Positions 1-8,616 of a stretch of 64,000 nucleotides of DNA are shown here, piece after piece; position 1 is the first letter of the stretch, and every line of letters begins with the position of its first letter. A program made the position numbers and the translations under genes. The stretch is from CAYOZN01 sp964408455 (lineage in GTDB: Bacteria > Planctomycetota > Phycisphaerae > UBA1845 > UTPLA1), in the NCBI GenBank assembly GCA_964408455.1, contig CAYOZN010000017.1, forward strand, positions 1 through 64,000, read 5' to 3'. The notes beneath the pieces are model-generated. The model searched no databases. It was not told the origin of the DNA and saw only the letters and a list, made by a program, of their open reading frames with translations.

Positions 1-127
1 TTTGAATTTTTCACGCGGCACTATCCGTCACAGCCCGTCACAGGGTCGCCCGGACTCGCGTGATTCGAGGTCGCAAGTGAATCAAACCGACAAAGCGCCC
101 GTTAGGTTCGCGCGTCCACCCTGCCTG

Positions 128-164
128 TTCTTCTACTCAATAGAATTGCTCCCCGTTCCTCGAG
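128..164 (+). repeat. Dispersed repeat, copy A
   Basis: These 37 bp match 23657-23693 at 31 of 37 positions in the same orientation. The best shared core is tctactcaataga. Neither copy lies in a supported gene. Two copies 23 kb apart suggest a dispersed element or a conserved RNA/DNA motif; nothing more can be said from two copies. Confidence 0.5.
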
Positions 165-288
165 CAAAGCCCACTGATCACAAAAATCGTACCGGCGAGT
201 CGCGTCGGAGTTCGCAAAAAATAGGGGTGCGCGCGGGGCTTGTGGTTACTCTCGGGGACGGGCGCCGGACCGACACGGTCCGGCTCGC

Positions 289-342
289 GACTCAGTGCGT
301 TTCGCGGACTCCGTGCGGCTCGCGGACTCAGTGCGGCTCGCA
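289..342 (+). repeat. Tandem repeat, 3 x 18 bp
   Basis: Three head-to-tail 18-bp units start at 289, 307 and 325 and differ at only a few positions (core gactcagtgcggctcgcg). A partial unit precedes them. The unit length is a multiple of three but no real gene covers it. Confidence 0.8.
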
Positions 343-380
343 GGTCGGCGCGGCGTTTGAATGACAGCTGGCGGCGGGCG

Positions 381-1922
381 TCAACCGGGGGCGATGGGGA
401 GCGGGATGGTCAAGCGACTGAGCGGCTCGACAGCCGACGTGGGAGAGGAATCTTCCGGCGGCCGTGGCGCGGCGACGTCGGTCGCGACTTTGGCGAAGAG
501 GTGCATTCGGAAGGCGTCGTAGATGCGGCTTAGCCGCGGCGAGGGGCGCGGGGCAAAACCGAAGCGGGCGGCATCGTGCGGGGCCTGAACGGTGGCCATT
601 TGCTTCCAGCCCTGGTTCATGCCGTGGACGAAGAGGGCCGTCGTCAACGAGCGCGTGCGCCAGAGGGTGCGCAGGGTGCGCTTCCAGACCCAGCGTGCCT
701 TCGAGGCGGCATAGCGAAGTTCGTAGATGGCTTCATCGAGTTCACGCGCCGTCATGTGGCGGGGGTTGTAGACCGTCTCGGTGAAGGTGTATCGCTCCCA
801 GTCGGCGGGATAGTCGGTGGCGAACAGCTTGCGGGCGGCGGCGTAGCGATCGAACATGGTCGTGCCGGGCAGCGGCGTGAGGTTGGTGATCTGGATGATG
901 TCGACGCCCATGCGGACGCTCATCTGGGCGGTATCGGCGACGGTCTCGGCGGTGTCCTCGTCGGAGCCGATGATGAAGCCGCCGAAGACGGAGATGCCGG
1001 CGCGGTGAAAGCCGTCGACGAGCTCCTGATAGCGGGCCAGGTTCTTGCGATTGACGCCCTTGTGGTATTGCTTGAGGGTACGTTCGTTGAAGGTCTCAAA
1101 GCCGATGAGCATGCCGCGGCAGCCGGCCTGATAGGCGAGGCGGAGGCCTTCGGCATCGTCGCCCATGTTGATGGTGGTCTGGCTGAACCAGAGGCGCTTC
1201 TTGCCGTGCCTGATGATGGCGCGAAGCAGCTCTTTCGCCCACTCGGCGTGCGACGGGCCGACGCCGAAGAAGTTGTCATCGACGACGAAGATGAACTTGC
1301 GCGGCGTCTCGTTCCATTCCTTGAGGATGTCCTCGATGCGCCGCCGGCGGATGGGCGCGCCGTTGAACTTGGTGACCGAGCAGTATTCGCATCCGACGGG
1401 GCAGCCGCGCGATGTTTGAATGGCGGAGACGCTGTACTTGCCGTTGATGGGCAGGAGTGCCTGTCGGGCGCGGCCCAACCCGGTTTTTTCCAGGTCCGAC
1501 AGGCTGCCGTGGTAGCGCGGGGCCAGCCGCCCGGTCGCGGCGTCCGCCACGATGCCGGGCCAGATTTCGTCGCACTCGCCGACGACGACGCTGTCGAAGA
1601 AGCGGGCGGCCTCATCCGGGCGGGCGGAGGCGTGCGGGCCGCCCATGATGGTCTTGATGCCACGGGCGCGGCACGCGGCGGCGATCTCGTAGGCCCGGGT
1701 GGCACCGCTGGTATAAGCGGTGAGGCCGACGAGATCGTATCGGCCGTTGGCGACGAGGTCGTCGGTGGCCTTCGTACCGAAGATTTCGTCGATGATGTCC
1801 ACCTCGTGCGGCGGCGGGACGAGCTCGGCCAGGACCTGGAGGCCGAGCTGGGGGATGTAGCTGCCGACGGTGTGATAGCCCTGGGTGCGGCGCGTAATGG
1901 GATTAATAAGGGCGATGCGCAT
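381..1922 (-). CDS. B12-binding radical SAM protein
   Basis: 513 residues, in the cobalamin-dependent radical SAM (B12-binding plus SPASM-less) class that includes methyltransferases and ring-forming enzymes such as BchE and HpnP. Residues 1-130 read as a Rossmann-type B12-binding domain (start IALINPI, then GLTAYTSG and IMGGPHAS). The radical SAM core follows, with the cluster motif CPVGCEYCS (CxxxCxxC) near residue 175. The C-terminal 150 residues are helical and basic, as in family members acting on lipids or quinones. The substrate cannot be told from sequence. The gene stands alone and is divergent from the alcohol dehydrogenase at 2169, with 246 bp between them. Family call is firm, reaction is not. 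Confidence 0.85.
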   Translation of the reverse strand: MRIALINPITRRTQGYHTVGSYIPQLGLQVLAELVPPPHEVDIIDEIFGTKATDDLVANGRYDLVGLTAYTSGATRAYEIAAACRARGIKTIMGGPHASARPDEAARFFDSVVVGECDEIWPGIVADAATGRLAPRYHGSLSDLEKTGLGRARQALLPINGKYSVSAIQTSRGCPVGCEYCSVTKFNGAPIRRRRIEDILKEWNETPRKFIFVVDDNFFGVGPSHAEWAKELLRAIIRHGKKRLWFSQTTINMGDDAEGLRLAYQAGCRGMLIGFETFNERTLKQYHKGVNRKNLARYQELVDGFHRAGISVFGGFIIGSDEDTAETVADTAQMSVRMGVDIIQITNLTPLPGTTMFDRYAAARKLFATDYPADWERYTFTETVYNPRHMTARELDEAIYELRYAASKARWVWKRTLRTLWRTRSLTTALFVHGMNQGWKQMATVQAPHDAARFGFAPRPSPRLSRIYDAFRMHLFAKVATDVAAPRPPEDSSPTSAVEPLSRLTIPLPIAPG

Positions 1923-2168
1923 GGGCGACTCCGTTCTGACATCGCAGCCTTACGAGTGCCGGGCACGGCTCGAAGGGCGATTGGGCGATGCGGTTTGTCC
2001 GTGTGCGGTTTCCCGCCGGAAGTCCAAACGGAGGTCCTGCCCTGCGAGGGATTGGGTCCGAATGAATAACCGGAAGTTTATGGGCGGCGGGAAGGGCTTG
2101 TCAAAGCAGAATTTAGCGAAGACGAGAATGCTTGCCTCCAGCCACGGGCGCGTGGATCATAGGCCACC

Positions 2169-3287
2169 ATGAATACGAGCAATCAGAGATCTGCAAAAGC
2201 GGCCGTGATGGCTGGATTCAAGGAGCCGCTCGTCGTCAAAGAGTTTCCGGTGCCTGCCGAGCTTGGCGCGGGCGAGGTGCTGGTGAACGTGACGCTCGCC
2301 GGCGTGTGCGGCACCGACGTGCACCTGCACAAGGGCGAACTGAAGGTGCCGCTGCCGCTGATCATGGGGCACGAGACCGTGGGCACTGTCGCGGCGACGG
2401 GCGGGCCGGTGGAGGACTGGCTGGGCAATCCGCTGGCAGTGGGCGACGTGGTGTCGTGGACGGTCGGCATGCCGTGCGGCACGTGCCAGTATTGCCGGCG
2501 GTACAAGCTTCCCAGCCGCTGTGCCAATCGCAAGGCATACGGCGTGAACACGCCCTGCGACAAGCCGCCGCACTTTCTGGGCGGATATGGGCAGGTGCAT
2601 CATCTGAAGGCGGGCACGGCGATCTTCAAGCTGCCGCCCGACCTCAAGCCGGAGGCGCTGGTGGGCGCTGGCTGCGCGCTGGTCACGTGCATCCACGGCT
2701 ATGAGAAGATGCCGCTCCGCTGGGCGGAGTCGGTCGTGGTGCAGGGCACCGGGCCGGTGGGCCTCGCCGCCATCGCGATTGCATCGGATGCGGGGGCGCG
2801 ACCGCTGATCGCCATCGGCGGGCCGAAGGACCGGCTGGAGCGGTGCCGTCGGTTTGGCGCTGACATCGTGATCGACATCGACGAGGTGCGCGATCCGGCC
2901 AAGCGGCGGGGCATCGTGCTGGAACACACCAACGGGCTCGGTGCGGATTTCGTCGTGGAGTGCGTCGGGCATCCGTCGGCCGTGGCAGAGGGCTGGCCGC
3001 TGGCGCGGGATGGCGGGCGGTACCTGGTGCTGGGGCAGTACTGCGACGCGGGGCCGACGATGGTGAACCCGCACCTGATCACGAAAAAGGAGCTGGAAGT
3101 GGCCGGCTCATACGGATCGGAGCCGACGCACTGGGCGAAGGGGATCGAGTTTCTGCGGGCGCGCGGCGAGCGGTATCCATTTCACGAGCTGATCACGCAC
3201 ACGTTCAAGCTGGACCAGGTGAACGAGGCGCTGGCGGCGGTGGCGGCGTGGCAGACGGGCAAGGCGGTCATCCTGCCGAACGGGTAG
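2169..3287 (+). CDS. Zinc-dependent alcohol dehydrogenase (MDR family)
   Basis: 372 residues, a normal length for medium-chain zinc dehydrogenases. The catalytic zinc site is visible as GVCGTDVH (Cys) and IMGHETVG (His-Glu). The structural zinc lobe follows as CGTCQYCRR plus a fourth Cys. The nucleotide-binding fold shows VQGTGPVGLAAIA near residue 195. Substrate is unknown; polyol, threonine or aryl-alcohol type are all possible. The lobe has an insertion (AYGVNTPCDKPPHFLGGYGQ), which some sugar-alcohol dehydrogenases share. It begins 246 bp after the divergent radical SAM start and is followed, 47 bp on, by an unrelated HEAT-like gene. Confidence 0.88.
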   Translation: MNTSNQRSAKAAVMAGFKEPLVVKEFPVPAELGAGEVLVNVTLAGVCGTDVHLHKGELKVPLPLIMGHETVGTVAATGGPVEDWLGNPLAVGDVVSWTVGMPCGTCQYCRRYKLPSRCANRKAYGVNTPCDKPPHFLGGYGQVHHLKAGTAIFKLPPDLKPEALVGAGCALVTCIHGYEKMPLRWAESVVVQGTGPVGLAAIAIASDAGARPLIAIGGPKDRLERCRRFGADIVIDIDEVRDPAKRRGIVLEHTNGLGADFVVECVGHPSAVAEGWPLARDGGRYLVLGQYCDAGPTMVNPHLITKKELEVAGSYGSEPTHWAKGIEFLRARGERYPFHELITHTFKLDQVNEALAAVAAWQTGKAVILPNG

Positions 3288-3334
3288 TACGCGCATGCGG
3301 AATACTCGTACATCTTGCTACTTCTGTATTGATT

Positions 3335-3988
3335 ATGAAGTCTCATGACGATTTGATCGCCGGCCTGTCGGATTCTCGCTCGCCGAAACGACGTTCCGCC
3401 GCGAGAGCGTTGCGGAAGCTTGGAGACCCGCGCGCTTGCTCGCACCTGTTGGAGGCGGTGAAGCGTGAACTGTGCGATCCCAGAACATGGGAAACGCAGT
3501 ATCAGATGATCATGGCACTCGGCTTTTGCGGATGCCGGGAGTCGCTGCCGTACTTGAAGCAGTTGTTGACTGAGAAGCCAAAATGCGAGCCGGCAGCATG
3601 GTCAGCGATCAGCCATGCAATCGTCAGGCTCGGCTCAAAGGACAATTCCGATCCGAGCGTCGCGATCGAATTGATCGATCAAAATGCCCAAACCGGATTA
3701 GACAAGGACGGCTTGACCTGCGGCGTCTTCGAAGCTATCGCGATGATGAAGATGCAGTTCGACGACTCGACTGCCGACCGATTGATCGAGTTCGTCGAGA
3801 CCTATCGAGCGGAACTTCCCACCCATTCAAACTTCATACCCGTCTATGCGGCGATTGCGTCTGCGGGCTGGAACGGGAACAGGGTGCGACCGTTTCTGCA
3901 AAAGAGCCTCAGCTCACCAAACCAGCAGTTGGTACGCGCGGCGGAGCATGCACTTCAAGGGAAATACTTCAAACTAAATCCACTCTAG
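3335..3988 (+). CDS. HEAT-repeat protein
   Basis: 217 residues from the ATG at 3335; the longer open frame upstream runs through the dehydrogenase gene and is rejected. The N-terminus has a classic HEAT unit (DLIAGLSDSRSPKRRSAARA followed by LRKLGDPRACSHLLEAV), and a second repeat covers MALGFCGCRESLPYLKQLL. More divergent helical repeats continue to the end. HEAT solenoids bind proteins and have no reaction of their own; the partner is unknown. There is no signal peptide. Base composition is lower in GC than the neighbours, which may hint at a different history. Confidence 0.75.
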   Translation: MKSHDDLIAGLSDSRSPKRRSAARALRKLGDPRACSHLLEAVKRELCDPRTWETQYQMIMALGFCGCRESLPYLKQLLTEKPKCEPAAWSAISHAIVRLGSKDNSDPSVAIELIDQNAQTGLDKDGLTCGVFEAIAMMKMQFDDSTADRLIEFVETYRAELPTHSNFIPVYAAIASAGWNGNRVRPFLQKSLSSPNQQLVRAAEHALQGKYFKLNPL

Positions 3989-4004
3989 AGATTTTCCAGT
4001 TCAT

Positions 4005-5105
4005 TCAAATTCGTTGGCGCTCGCCCTTAGGCGGCGGGCCGTCGCCATCGGGTTTGTTCCCGCGGGGACGATCTTCGCGCGGGACGCGCGGGCGGCGGCG
4101 TGGCGGGCCATCCATTGCATCATCCCCGTCCTCGCCAGGTTCGCGATCGCGGATGCGACCGCCGGCACGCTCGCCGGGCCGGCCGCCCATGTCGCGCATG
4201 CGCTCGCGCATGGTGCCCTCGTACTGGCCCGACTTGATGCGATCGATGAAGTGCCGGATGTGCTCCTCGAGGCCGGCGCGGTCCTGCGCCAAGCGATCGC
4301 GCTCTTCGTTGAGCCGCCGTTCCAGGAATTTTAGTCGGGCCTCGCGGCGCTGCATGCGCAACTCAGCTGCGCGGCGCACCAGCGGCTCGACTTTGCCCTC
4401 CAGTTCCGCGCGCCTGGTTTCGTCACTATCCGCCTTGCGAAACTGCTTGCTTAATTCGCGCAGCTCTTCCTCGATCTTGAATTCATCGATGACGGTCCGC
4501 GCCAGCTCGGGATTGTGCTCGCGAAGCATCATGAACTCCCGCATCATGGGGCGCAGCATGCGCAGCCCGTTTTCGAAGCGGCGCGGATTTCGTTCGCGCA
4601 GTCGTGCAAGCCGGTCGTGCCATCGCGGCAGTTCCGTCTTCAGCACCTGCATGATGTGATCGATCGCCTCCGGCGGCAGCGGACCATCATCCCACCAGGG
4701 AGGCTTGGAATCGCGGGCACCATCGCCTCCACCGGGCCGCCCTGCAGGGGGTCGGCCATCACGCCCCGGGCGGCGGCCGAAGCCGCGCCGGTCTCCCCGC
4801 TGGCGATCGGCTTCAGGCCGCCGGTCGTCGGCGCGTTCGACGTCGTCGGGCGGGGACGGTTCGTCGTCTTCACCCTGCATTTCGCGGTCTTCGGATTCAC
4901 GGGCCGGCGGCTGGCGATGCCCTTTGCGGCGCGGGCCGGCCAGCGGCGGGCGCTGGTCGTCGGTCGGGCCGGCATCGGCCTTGCGCGCCCTGGGCGGCTC
5001 GTCCGCGGGCGCGGCGATCGGCTCGGCAGCGCTGGCGGAGACGAACAGCCATGCGCACAACAGAAGCAGAACGAACAAGATCAGTCGATAGGCGGTGCGA
5101 ATCAT
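4005..5105 (-). CDS. Secreted acidic/arginine-rich coiled-coil protein of the sigma operon
   Basis: 366 residues. The start is the ATG at 5105, because it overlaps the stop of the upstream gene by ATGA and opens a clean signal peptide (MIRTAYRLILFVLLLLCAWL then SASAAEP). After it come about 100 residues rich in Pro, Arg, Asp and Glu, a helical segment (about residues 190-320) with heptad-like charge alternation such as LEGKVEPLVRRAAELRMQRR, and another charged tail. It is the last gene of a coupled sigma factor / membrane protein / exported protein set, so it is probably a periplasmic partner or a target of that system. No enzyme motif was found. Function unknown. Confidence 0.75.
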   Translation of the reverse strand: MIRTAYRLILFVLLLLCAWLFVSASAAEPIAAPADEPPRARKADAGPTDDQRPPLAGPRRKGHRQPPARESEDREMQGEDDEPSPPDDVERADDRRPEADRQRGDRRGFGRRPGRDGRPPAGRPGGGDGARDSKPPWWDDGPLPPEAIDHIMQVLKTELPRWHDRLARLRERNPRRFENGLRMLRPMMREFMMLREHNPELARTVIDEFKIEEELRELSKQFRKADSDETRRAELEGKVEPLVRRAAELRMQRREARLKFLERRLNEERDRLAQDRAGLEEHIRHFIDRIKSGQYEGTMRERMRDMGGRPGERAGGRIRDREPGEDGDDAMDGPPRRRPRVPREDRPRGNKPDGDGPPPKGERQRI

Positions 5106-5617
5106 GATAATTCCTCTCCCGGCAAAATGGCGGGCGCAAACGGCAAGCGGGCGTCCGCATCGGCGGGGTCTTCGGTCGGCTCGGACAGAATCTGGTCGAG
5201 GGCGTCGAACAGCGACGCGCCGGTCAGGGCGAAGGAATCCTCGTCGACCCACTGGGCCAGTTCGTCGAGTGAGTCGTCGGTGATGCCGTCGCCCACGATG
5301 ATTTGAAGTTCGCTGATTGCGTGTACGGACTCGGCATCGGCAAACATCAACGGCGATTGCGAGGATTCGTAAAGTCTGGTCGAGTACCAGCCGGTGAGCA
5401 CGGCAAGGCCGATCATCGCGGCAGCCGCGAAGGTCCCCTGCACGGCAGACCAGCGACGGCGGATTGGTGCGGAGGTGCGGTCAAGTTCATTGCGCACTGC
5501 GGCCTTCACGCGCTGTTCCAAGGCGGGAGAAAAAGACGGGGCGTCCAAGCCCGCGAGCCAGCGCTCACCTTCGGCGATCTCATCAAACATGTCTTGTTCA
5601 AAGCGGTCCACGAACAT
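5102..5617 (-). CDS. Probable membrane anti-sigma-like protein
   Basis: 171 residues. The N-terminal half is cytosolic and acidic (DMFDEIAEGERWLAGLD), followed by one membrane segment around residues 65-82 (FAAAAMIGLAVLTGWY) and an outside C-terminal part rich in Asp and Glu. It overlaps the sigma factor stop by one base (TGATG) and the next gene by four, so the three are translationally coupled. Position and topology suggest it holds the sigma factor at the membrane. The zinc-binding HxxxCxxC anti-sigma motif is absent, so the mechanism would differ from classical ZAS proteins. The role is inferred from context. Confidence 0.65.
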   Translation of the reverse strand: MFVDRFEQDMFDEIAEGERWLAGLDAPSFSPALEQRVKAAVRNELDRTSAPIRRRWSAVQGTFAAAAMIGLAVLTGWYSTRLYESSQSPLMFADAESVHAISELQIIVGDGITDDSLDELAQWVDEDSFALTGASLFDALDQILSEPTEDPADADARLPFAPAILPGEELS

Positions 5618-6252
5618 CAGCCTTTCATTCGTACTTCGGTCGAACGGGTCTTCGGCGATTCGGTGCCCGGTTCGACCTGCATCAATCCTCTCAGCCGTTT
5701 CAGGCCGCGATGCCCCCTGGCGAGGGCGGTGCCCAGCGGCACCTGCGTCATGTCGGCGATTTCCTTAAACGAGAGGCCGGTAAAGTGCCGCAGCAGGATG
5801 ACCTCGCGTTCGGAATCGGGCAGTCGTGCCAGGGCGGCGTTCAAGGCATCGATCTCCTCGTCGAGTTGCAGGGCCGCGTCGGCGGTGGGTTCATGAGACG
5901 GAAGGCCGCCGAGGCCGCCCACGTCGCCTTGGCCATCTGCGCCGCCGTCGCTCAGGTCGCCTGTCGTGACGCGCGGCGCCCGCATCGAACGGCGGACCCG
6001 GTCGCGGACCAGGTTGGCGGCGATTCGAAAGAGCCAGGCCTCGAACCGCCCCTCGTGCTGGTAGGCGTTGATCATGCGAACCACGCGGACGAACACCTCC
6101 TGCACCAGGTCCTCCGCATCCTGGCGGGAACCCGTCAGCCGGTAGATAAATCCGGCGAGGCGGCGGCAGAACGCATCAACCAACCGGTCGTACGCCGCCG
6201 GGTCGCCCCGCTGGGCCCCCCGGATCGTTTCCGCCAGGTCCGCCTCGTTCAT
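5617..6252 (-). CDS. ECF-type RNA polymerase sigma factor
   Basis: 211 residues. Region 2 is clear (AYDRLVDAFCRRLAGFIYRL, then DAEDLVQEVFVRV), and region 4 carries the helix-turn-helix (LPDSEREVILLRHFTGLSF, then EIADMTQVPLGTALARGHRG). A linker of about 40 residues rich in Gly and Asp separates them. It directs RNA polymerase to a specific promoter set, normally in answer to an envelope or stress signal. It leads a coupled three-gene operon with a membrane protein and a secreted protein. On the minus strand a TAAAAT box lies about 60 bp before the start and could be a -10 element. Confidence 0.92.
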   Translation of the reverse strand: MNEADLAETIRGAQRGDPAAYDRLVDAFCRRLAGFIYRLTGSRQDAEDLVQEVFVRVVRMINAYQHEGRFEAWLFRIAANLVRDRVRRSMRAPRVTTGDLSDGGADGQGDVGGLGGLPSHEPTADAALQLDEEIDALNAALARLPDSEREVILLRHFTGLSFKEIADMTQVPLGTALARGHRGLKRLRGLMQVEPGTESPKTRSTEVRMKG

Positions 6253-6445
6253 GCAACTCCCTGCCTGCCAAACGCATAAGATGACGGTCGATTGCCAGGT
6301 GCCGACCGGTGGATTTTAACTCGATTCGGCTGGCTCCATATCGGAAGGACCGCGAGGGGGGCGGCGAATTGGCGCTGAAATACGGCTGCGGTCGCTGGCG
6401 GCCCCGCTGGGCCGGAGCGGCCGAAACTGCCCAAGGGGCCGAGAC

Positions 6446-6473
6446 TTGCGGGCCCTGCCGCAGCCGCTATACT
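6446..6473 (+). promoter_or_regulatory. Putative sigma-70 promoter of rpmB
   Basis: TTGCGG, 16 bp, then TATACT. The predicted transcription start is near 6480, about 34 nt before the rpmB start. The -10 box is one base from consensus. Confidence 0.45.
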
Positions 6474-6513
6474 TGCCGGACTCGAAATTGTTTATGGCTA
6501 CTTGAGGTGCATC

Positions 6514-6786
6514 ATGCCACGCGTCTGCTACTTTACAGGAAAGAAAACGACTTCCGGGCGGCAGTATACCCACCGCGGCAAGGCGAAGTATCTCGGCGGC
6601 GTCGGCACCAAGGTGACCGGCAAGACCAAGCGGAAGTTCAAGCCGAATATCCAGAAGGTTCGCGCCCTGATCGAGGGCAAGATCGTGCGGCTGAAGGTGT
6701 CCACCAAGGCGATTCGGATGGGGCTGATCGTGAAGCCGCCGAAGCGGACATGGCGGCCTGCCGAGGCGGCCGCATCGGAGGGTTGA
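6514..6786 (+). CDS. rpmB: 50S ribosomal protein L28
   Basis: 90 residues from the ATG at 6514 (MPRVCYFTGKKTTSG), which is the canonical L28 N-terminus; an in-frame ATG four codons earlier is less likely. The body shows the family's basic pattern (TKRKFKPNIQKVRALIEGK and VSTKAIRMG). L28 is a component of the large ribosomal subunit. It is followed by an intrinsic terminator and then gatC, so rpmB is probably a single-gene transcript. Confidence 0.95.
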   Translation: MPRVCYFTGKKTTSGRQYTHRGKAKYLGGVGTKVTGKTKRKFKPNIQKVRALIEGKIVRLKVSTKAIRMGLIVKPPKRTWRPAEAAASEG

Positions 6787-6847
6787 CGCACCTTTCGCGC
6801 GGCGGTTGAACGGGCCGCGCTTTACCGGCTGCACAATGCATGTTAAG

Positions 6848-6883
6848 AAATCGACGCCGCATCGAGCGGCGTCGATTTTTTTT
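6848..6883 (+). terminator. Intrinsic terminator after rpmB
   Basis: A 12-bp perfect stem (6849-6860 with 6866-6877), five-base loop and a T-tract to 6883. It ends only 13 bp before the gatC start, so gatC-gatA either read through it or start from a promoter inside this gap. Confidence 0.9.
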
Positions 6884-6895
6884 GGTGAACCCGCC

Positions 6896-7201
6896 ATGGG
6901 CGTGCCCATATCCGAAAAGCTGGTCCGGCACATCGCGCACCTGTCGCGGCTGGACTTGAGCGACGACGAAGCGGGCGTGCTGGGCGCGCAGCTGAGAAGC
7001 GTCGTCGAGTATGTCGAGCAGCTCGGCGAGGTTGATACCGAAAACGTCGAACCGACGGCCCATCCGATGCCGGCGACCAACGTGCTGCGCGAGGATGTAC
7101 CGCAAGCGTCGCTGCCGGCGGAAGTGGTCCTTACCAACGCCGCCGAGCAGGCGGCCGGCTACTTCAAGGTGCCCAAGGTGCTGGACCAGGAGACGGCCTG
7201 A
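6896..7201 (+). CDS. gatC: Asp-tRNA(Asn)/Glu-tRNA(Gln) amidotransferase subunit C
   Basis: 101 residues from the ATG at 6896 (MGVPISEKLVRHIAHLSRLD). Conserved GatC features are the N-terminal helix with HIAHLSRLDL and the C-terminal signature LREDVPQAS with YFKVPKVLD. GatC stabilises GatA and helps GatCAB convert mischarged Asp-tRNA(Asn) or Glu-tRNA(Gln). Its stop overlaps the gatA start by one base. gatB is not in this window. Confidence 0.95.
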   Translation: MGVPISEKLVRHIAHLSRLDLSDDEAGVLGAQLRSVVEYVEQLGEVDTENVEPTAHPMPATNVLREDVPQASLPAEVVLTNAAEQAAGYFKVPKVLDQETA

Positions 7202-8616
7202 TGCCCCGCGCCGTGGAGTCTGTCCAGTCGAGCCTGGACCGGATCTCGTCCGGCAATCCCCGCATTAATGCCATCATCGAGACACTAGGCGATGCCGCCC
7301 TGGCGCGGGCCGCCGCGCTGGAGGCCGGGGGCGAGCGAGGACCGCTGCATGGGCAGGCGGTCGTCGTCAAGGACAACATCTGCACCGACGTGGGACACAC
7401 GACGTGTGCGTCGCGCATATTGAAGGACTATCGCTCGCCATACAGCGCGACCGCGATCGAGCGGCTTCAGGCGGCCGGGGCGGTGGTCGTGGGCAAGGCC
7501 AACCTCGATGAATTCGCAATGGGAAGCTCGACGGAGAACAGTTTCGCCGGGCCGACGCGGAATCCGTGGAACACGGGCTATGTCGCCGGTGGATCGTCGG
7601 GCGGTTCGGTCGCGGCAGTGGCGGCGCGGATGGCGCCGTATGCGCTGGGCAGCGAGACCGGGGGCAGCATTCGGCAGCCGGCGGCCTTCTGCGGCGTGAC
7701 GGGGCTGAAACCGACCTACGGCCGCGTGTCGCGTTACGGCCTGGTGGCGTTTGCCAGCAGTCTGGACCAGATCGGGCCGATAGCGGTCGATGCCATCGGC
7801 GTTGCACGGCTGTTGCGTGCGATCGCCGGGCACGACGCGCGCGATTCGACCAGTGCCGATGTGCCGGTGCCGGACTATGTGGCCGGGCTGGATGAGCCAA
7901 TCGGGCGGCCGCGGATCGGGATCGCGGCGGAATACTTCGGCGAGGGGCTGGACCCGGAGGTGCGGCGGGCGGTTGAGGCGGGGATCGAGACATTTCGCGG
8001 ACTGGGCGCGGACGTGTGCGAGATTTCGCTGCCACATTCGAAGTACACGGTCGCGTGTTACTACCTGGTCTGCACGGCGGAGGCATCGAGCAACCTGGCG
8101 CGGTTTGATGGCGTGCACTACGGGCATCGCACGGCCGAGCCGCGCGATTATGTGGATGTATATTCAAAGAGCCGGGCGGAAGGATTCGGGGCGGAAGTGA
8201 AGCGGCGGATCATGCTGGGCACATTCGCCCTGTCGAGCGGGTATTACGACGCGTATTACCTGAAGGCGCTGAAGGTTCGGACGCTGATCAAGCGCGACTT
8301 TGACGAGGCATTCCGGCAGTGTGACGTGATTCTGTCACCGACGACGCCGACGCCGGCGTTTCGCGTCGGCGAGAAATCGGCAAACCCGCTGGAGATGTAC
8401 CTGCAGGATATTTACACAGTCGCCGCGAATCTGGCGGGCATTCCGGCGATCAGCCTGCCGTGCGGATTCAGCGGCGATGGATTGCCGATCGGGCTGCAAC
8501 TGATGGCGCCGGCGTTTGAGGAGGCGCGGCTGCTGCGGATGGGGCATGCGATTCAGGGGGTGACGGAGTATCATCGGCGGGAGCCGGCGGATTGGAGGGG
8601 CGGATCGGAGATTTGA
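7201..8616 (+). CDS. gatA: Asp-tRNA(Asn)/Glu-tRNA(Gln) amidotransferase subunit A
   Basis: 471 residues, normal for GatA. It is the amidase subunit that releases ammonia from glutamine. The Ser-cis-Ser-Lys triad is visible: Lys in AVVVKDNICT, the middle Ser in AGGSSGGSVA and the nucleophile region in GSETGGSIRQPA. The C-terminal substrate region (LAGIPAISLPCGFSGDGLPI) is intact. It is coupled to gatC by a TGATG overlap. Its stop codon lies inside the first units of the heptamer array that follows, an odd junction. Confidence 0.96.
   Translation: MPRAVESVQSSLDRISSGNPRINAIIETLGDAALARAAALEAGGERGPLHGQAVVVKDNICTDVGHTTCASRILKDYRSPYSATAIERLQAAGAVVVGKANLDEFAMGSSTENSFAGPTRNPWNTGYVAGGSSGGSVAAVAARMAPYALGSETGGSIRQPAAFCGVTGLKPTYGRVSRYGLVAFASSLDQIGPIAVDAIGVARLLRAIAGHDARDSTSADVPVPDYVAGLDEPIGRPRIGIAAEYFGEGLDPEVRRAVEAGIETFRGLGADVCEISLPHSKYTVACYYLVCTAEASSNLARFDGVHYGHRTAEPRDYVDVYSKSRAEGFGAEVKRRIMLGTFALSSGYYDAYYLKALKVRTLIKRDFDEAFRQCDVILSPTTPTPAFRVGEKSANPLEMYLQDIYTVAANLAGIPAISLPCGFSGDGLPIGLQLMAPAFEEARLLRMGHAIQGVTEYHRREPADWRGGSEI

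Larger units (their letters stand above)
1..380. other. Intergenic stretch without a supported gene
   Basis: I see no convincing coding region. The open frames here are short, Arg-rich and without family features. The stretch holds a copy of a dispersed repeat (128-164), a triplicated 18-bp tandem repeat (289-342) and a short direct repeat of cgtcacag near position 28-45. It lies downstream of the minus-strand radical SAM gene, so a terminator could be expected, but no GC stem plus T-tract was found. Confidence 0.5.

Noticed and set aside
576..2069. 497-residue plus-strand open frame
   Set aside because: It is the mirror of the radical SAM gene; composition is Gly/Asp/Val-rich without motifs, while the minus strand carries CxxxCxxC and a B12 fold.
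2960..3334. N-terminal extension of the HEAT-repeat protein
   Set aside because: This part overlaps the zinc dehydrogenase gene in another frame and has no family features; the ATG at 3335 starts a full HEAT unit.
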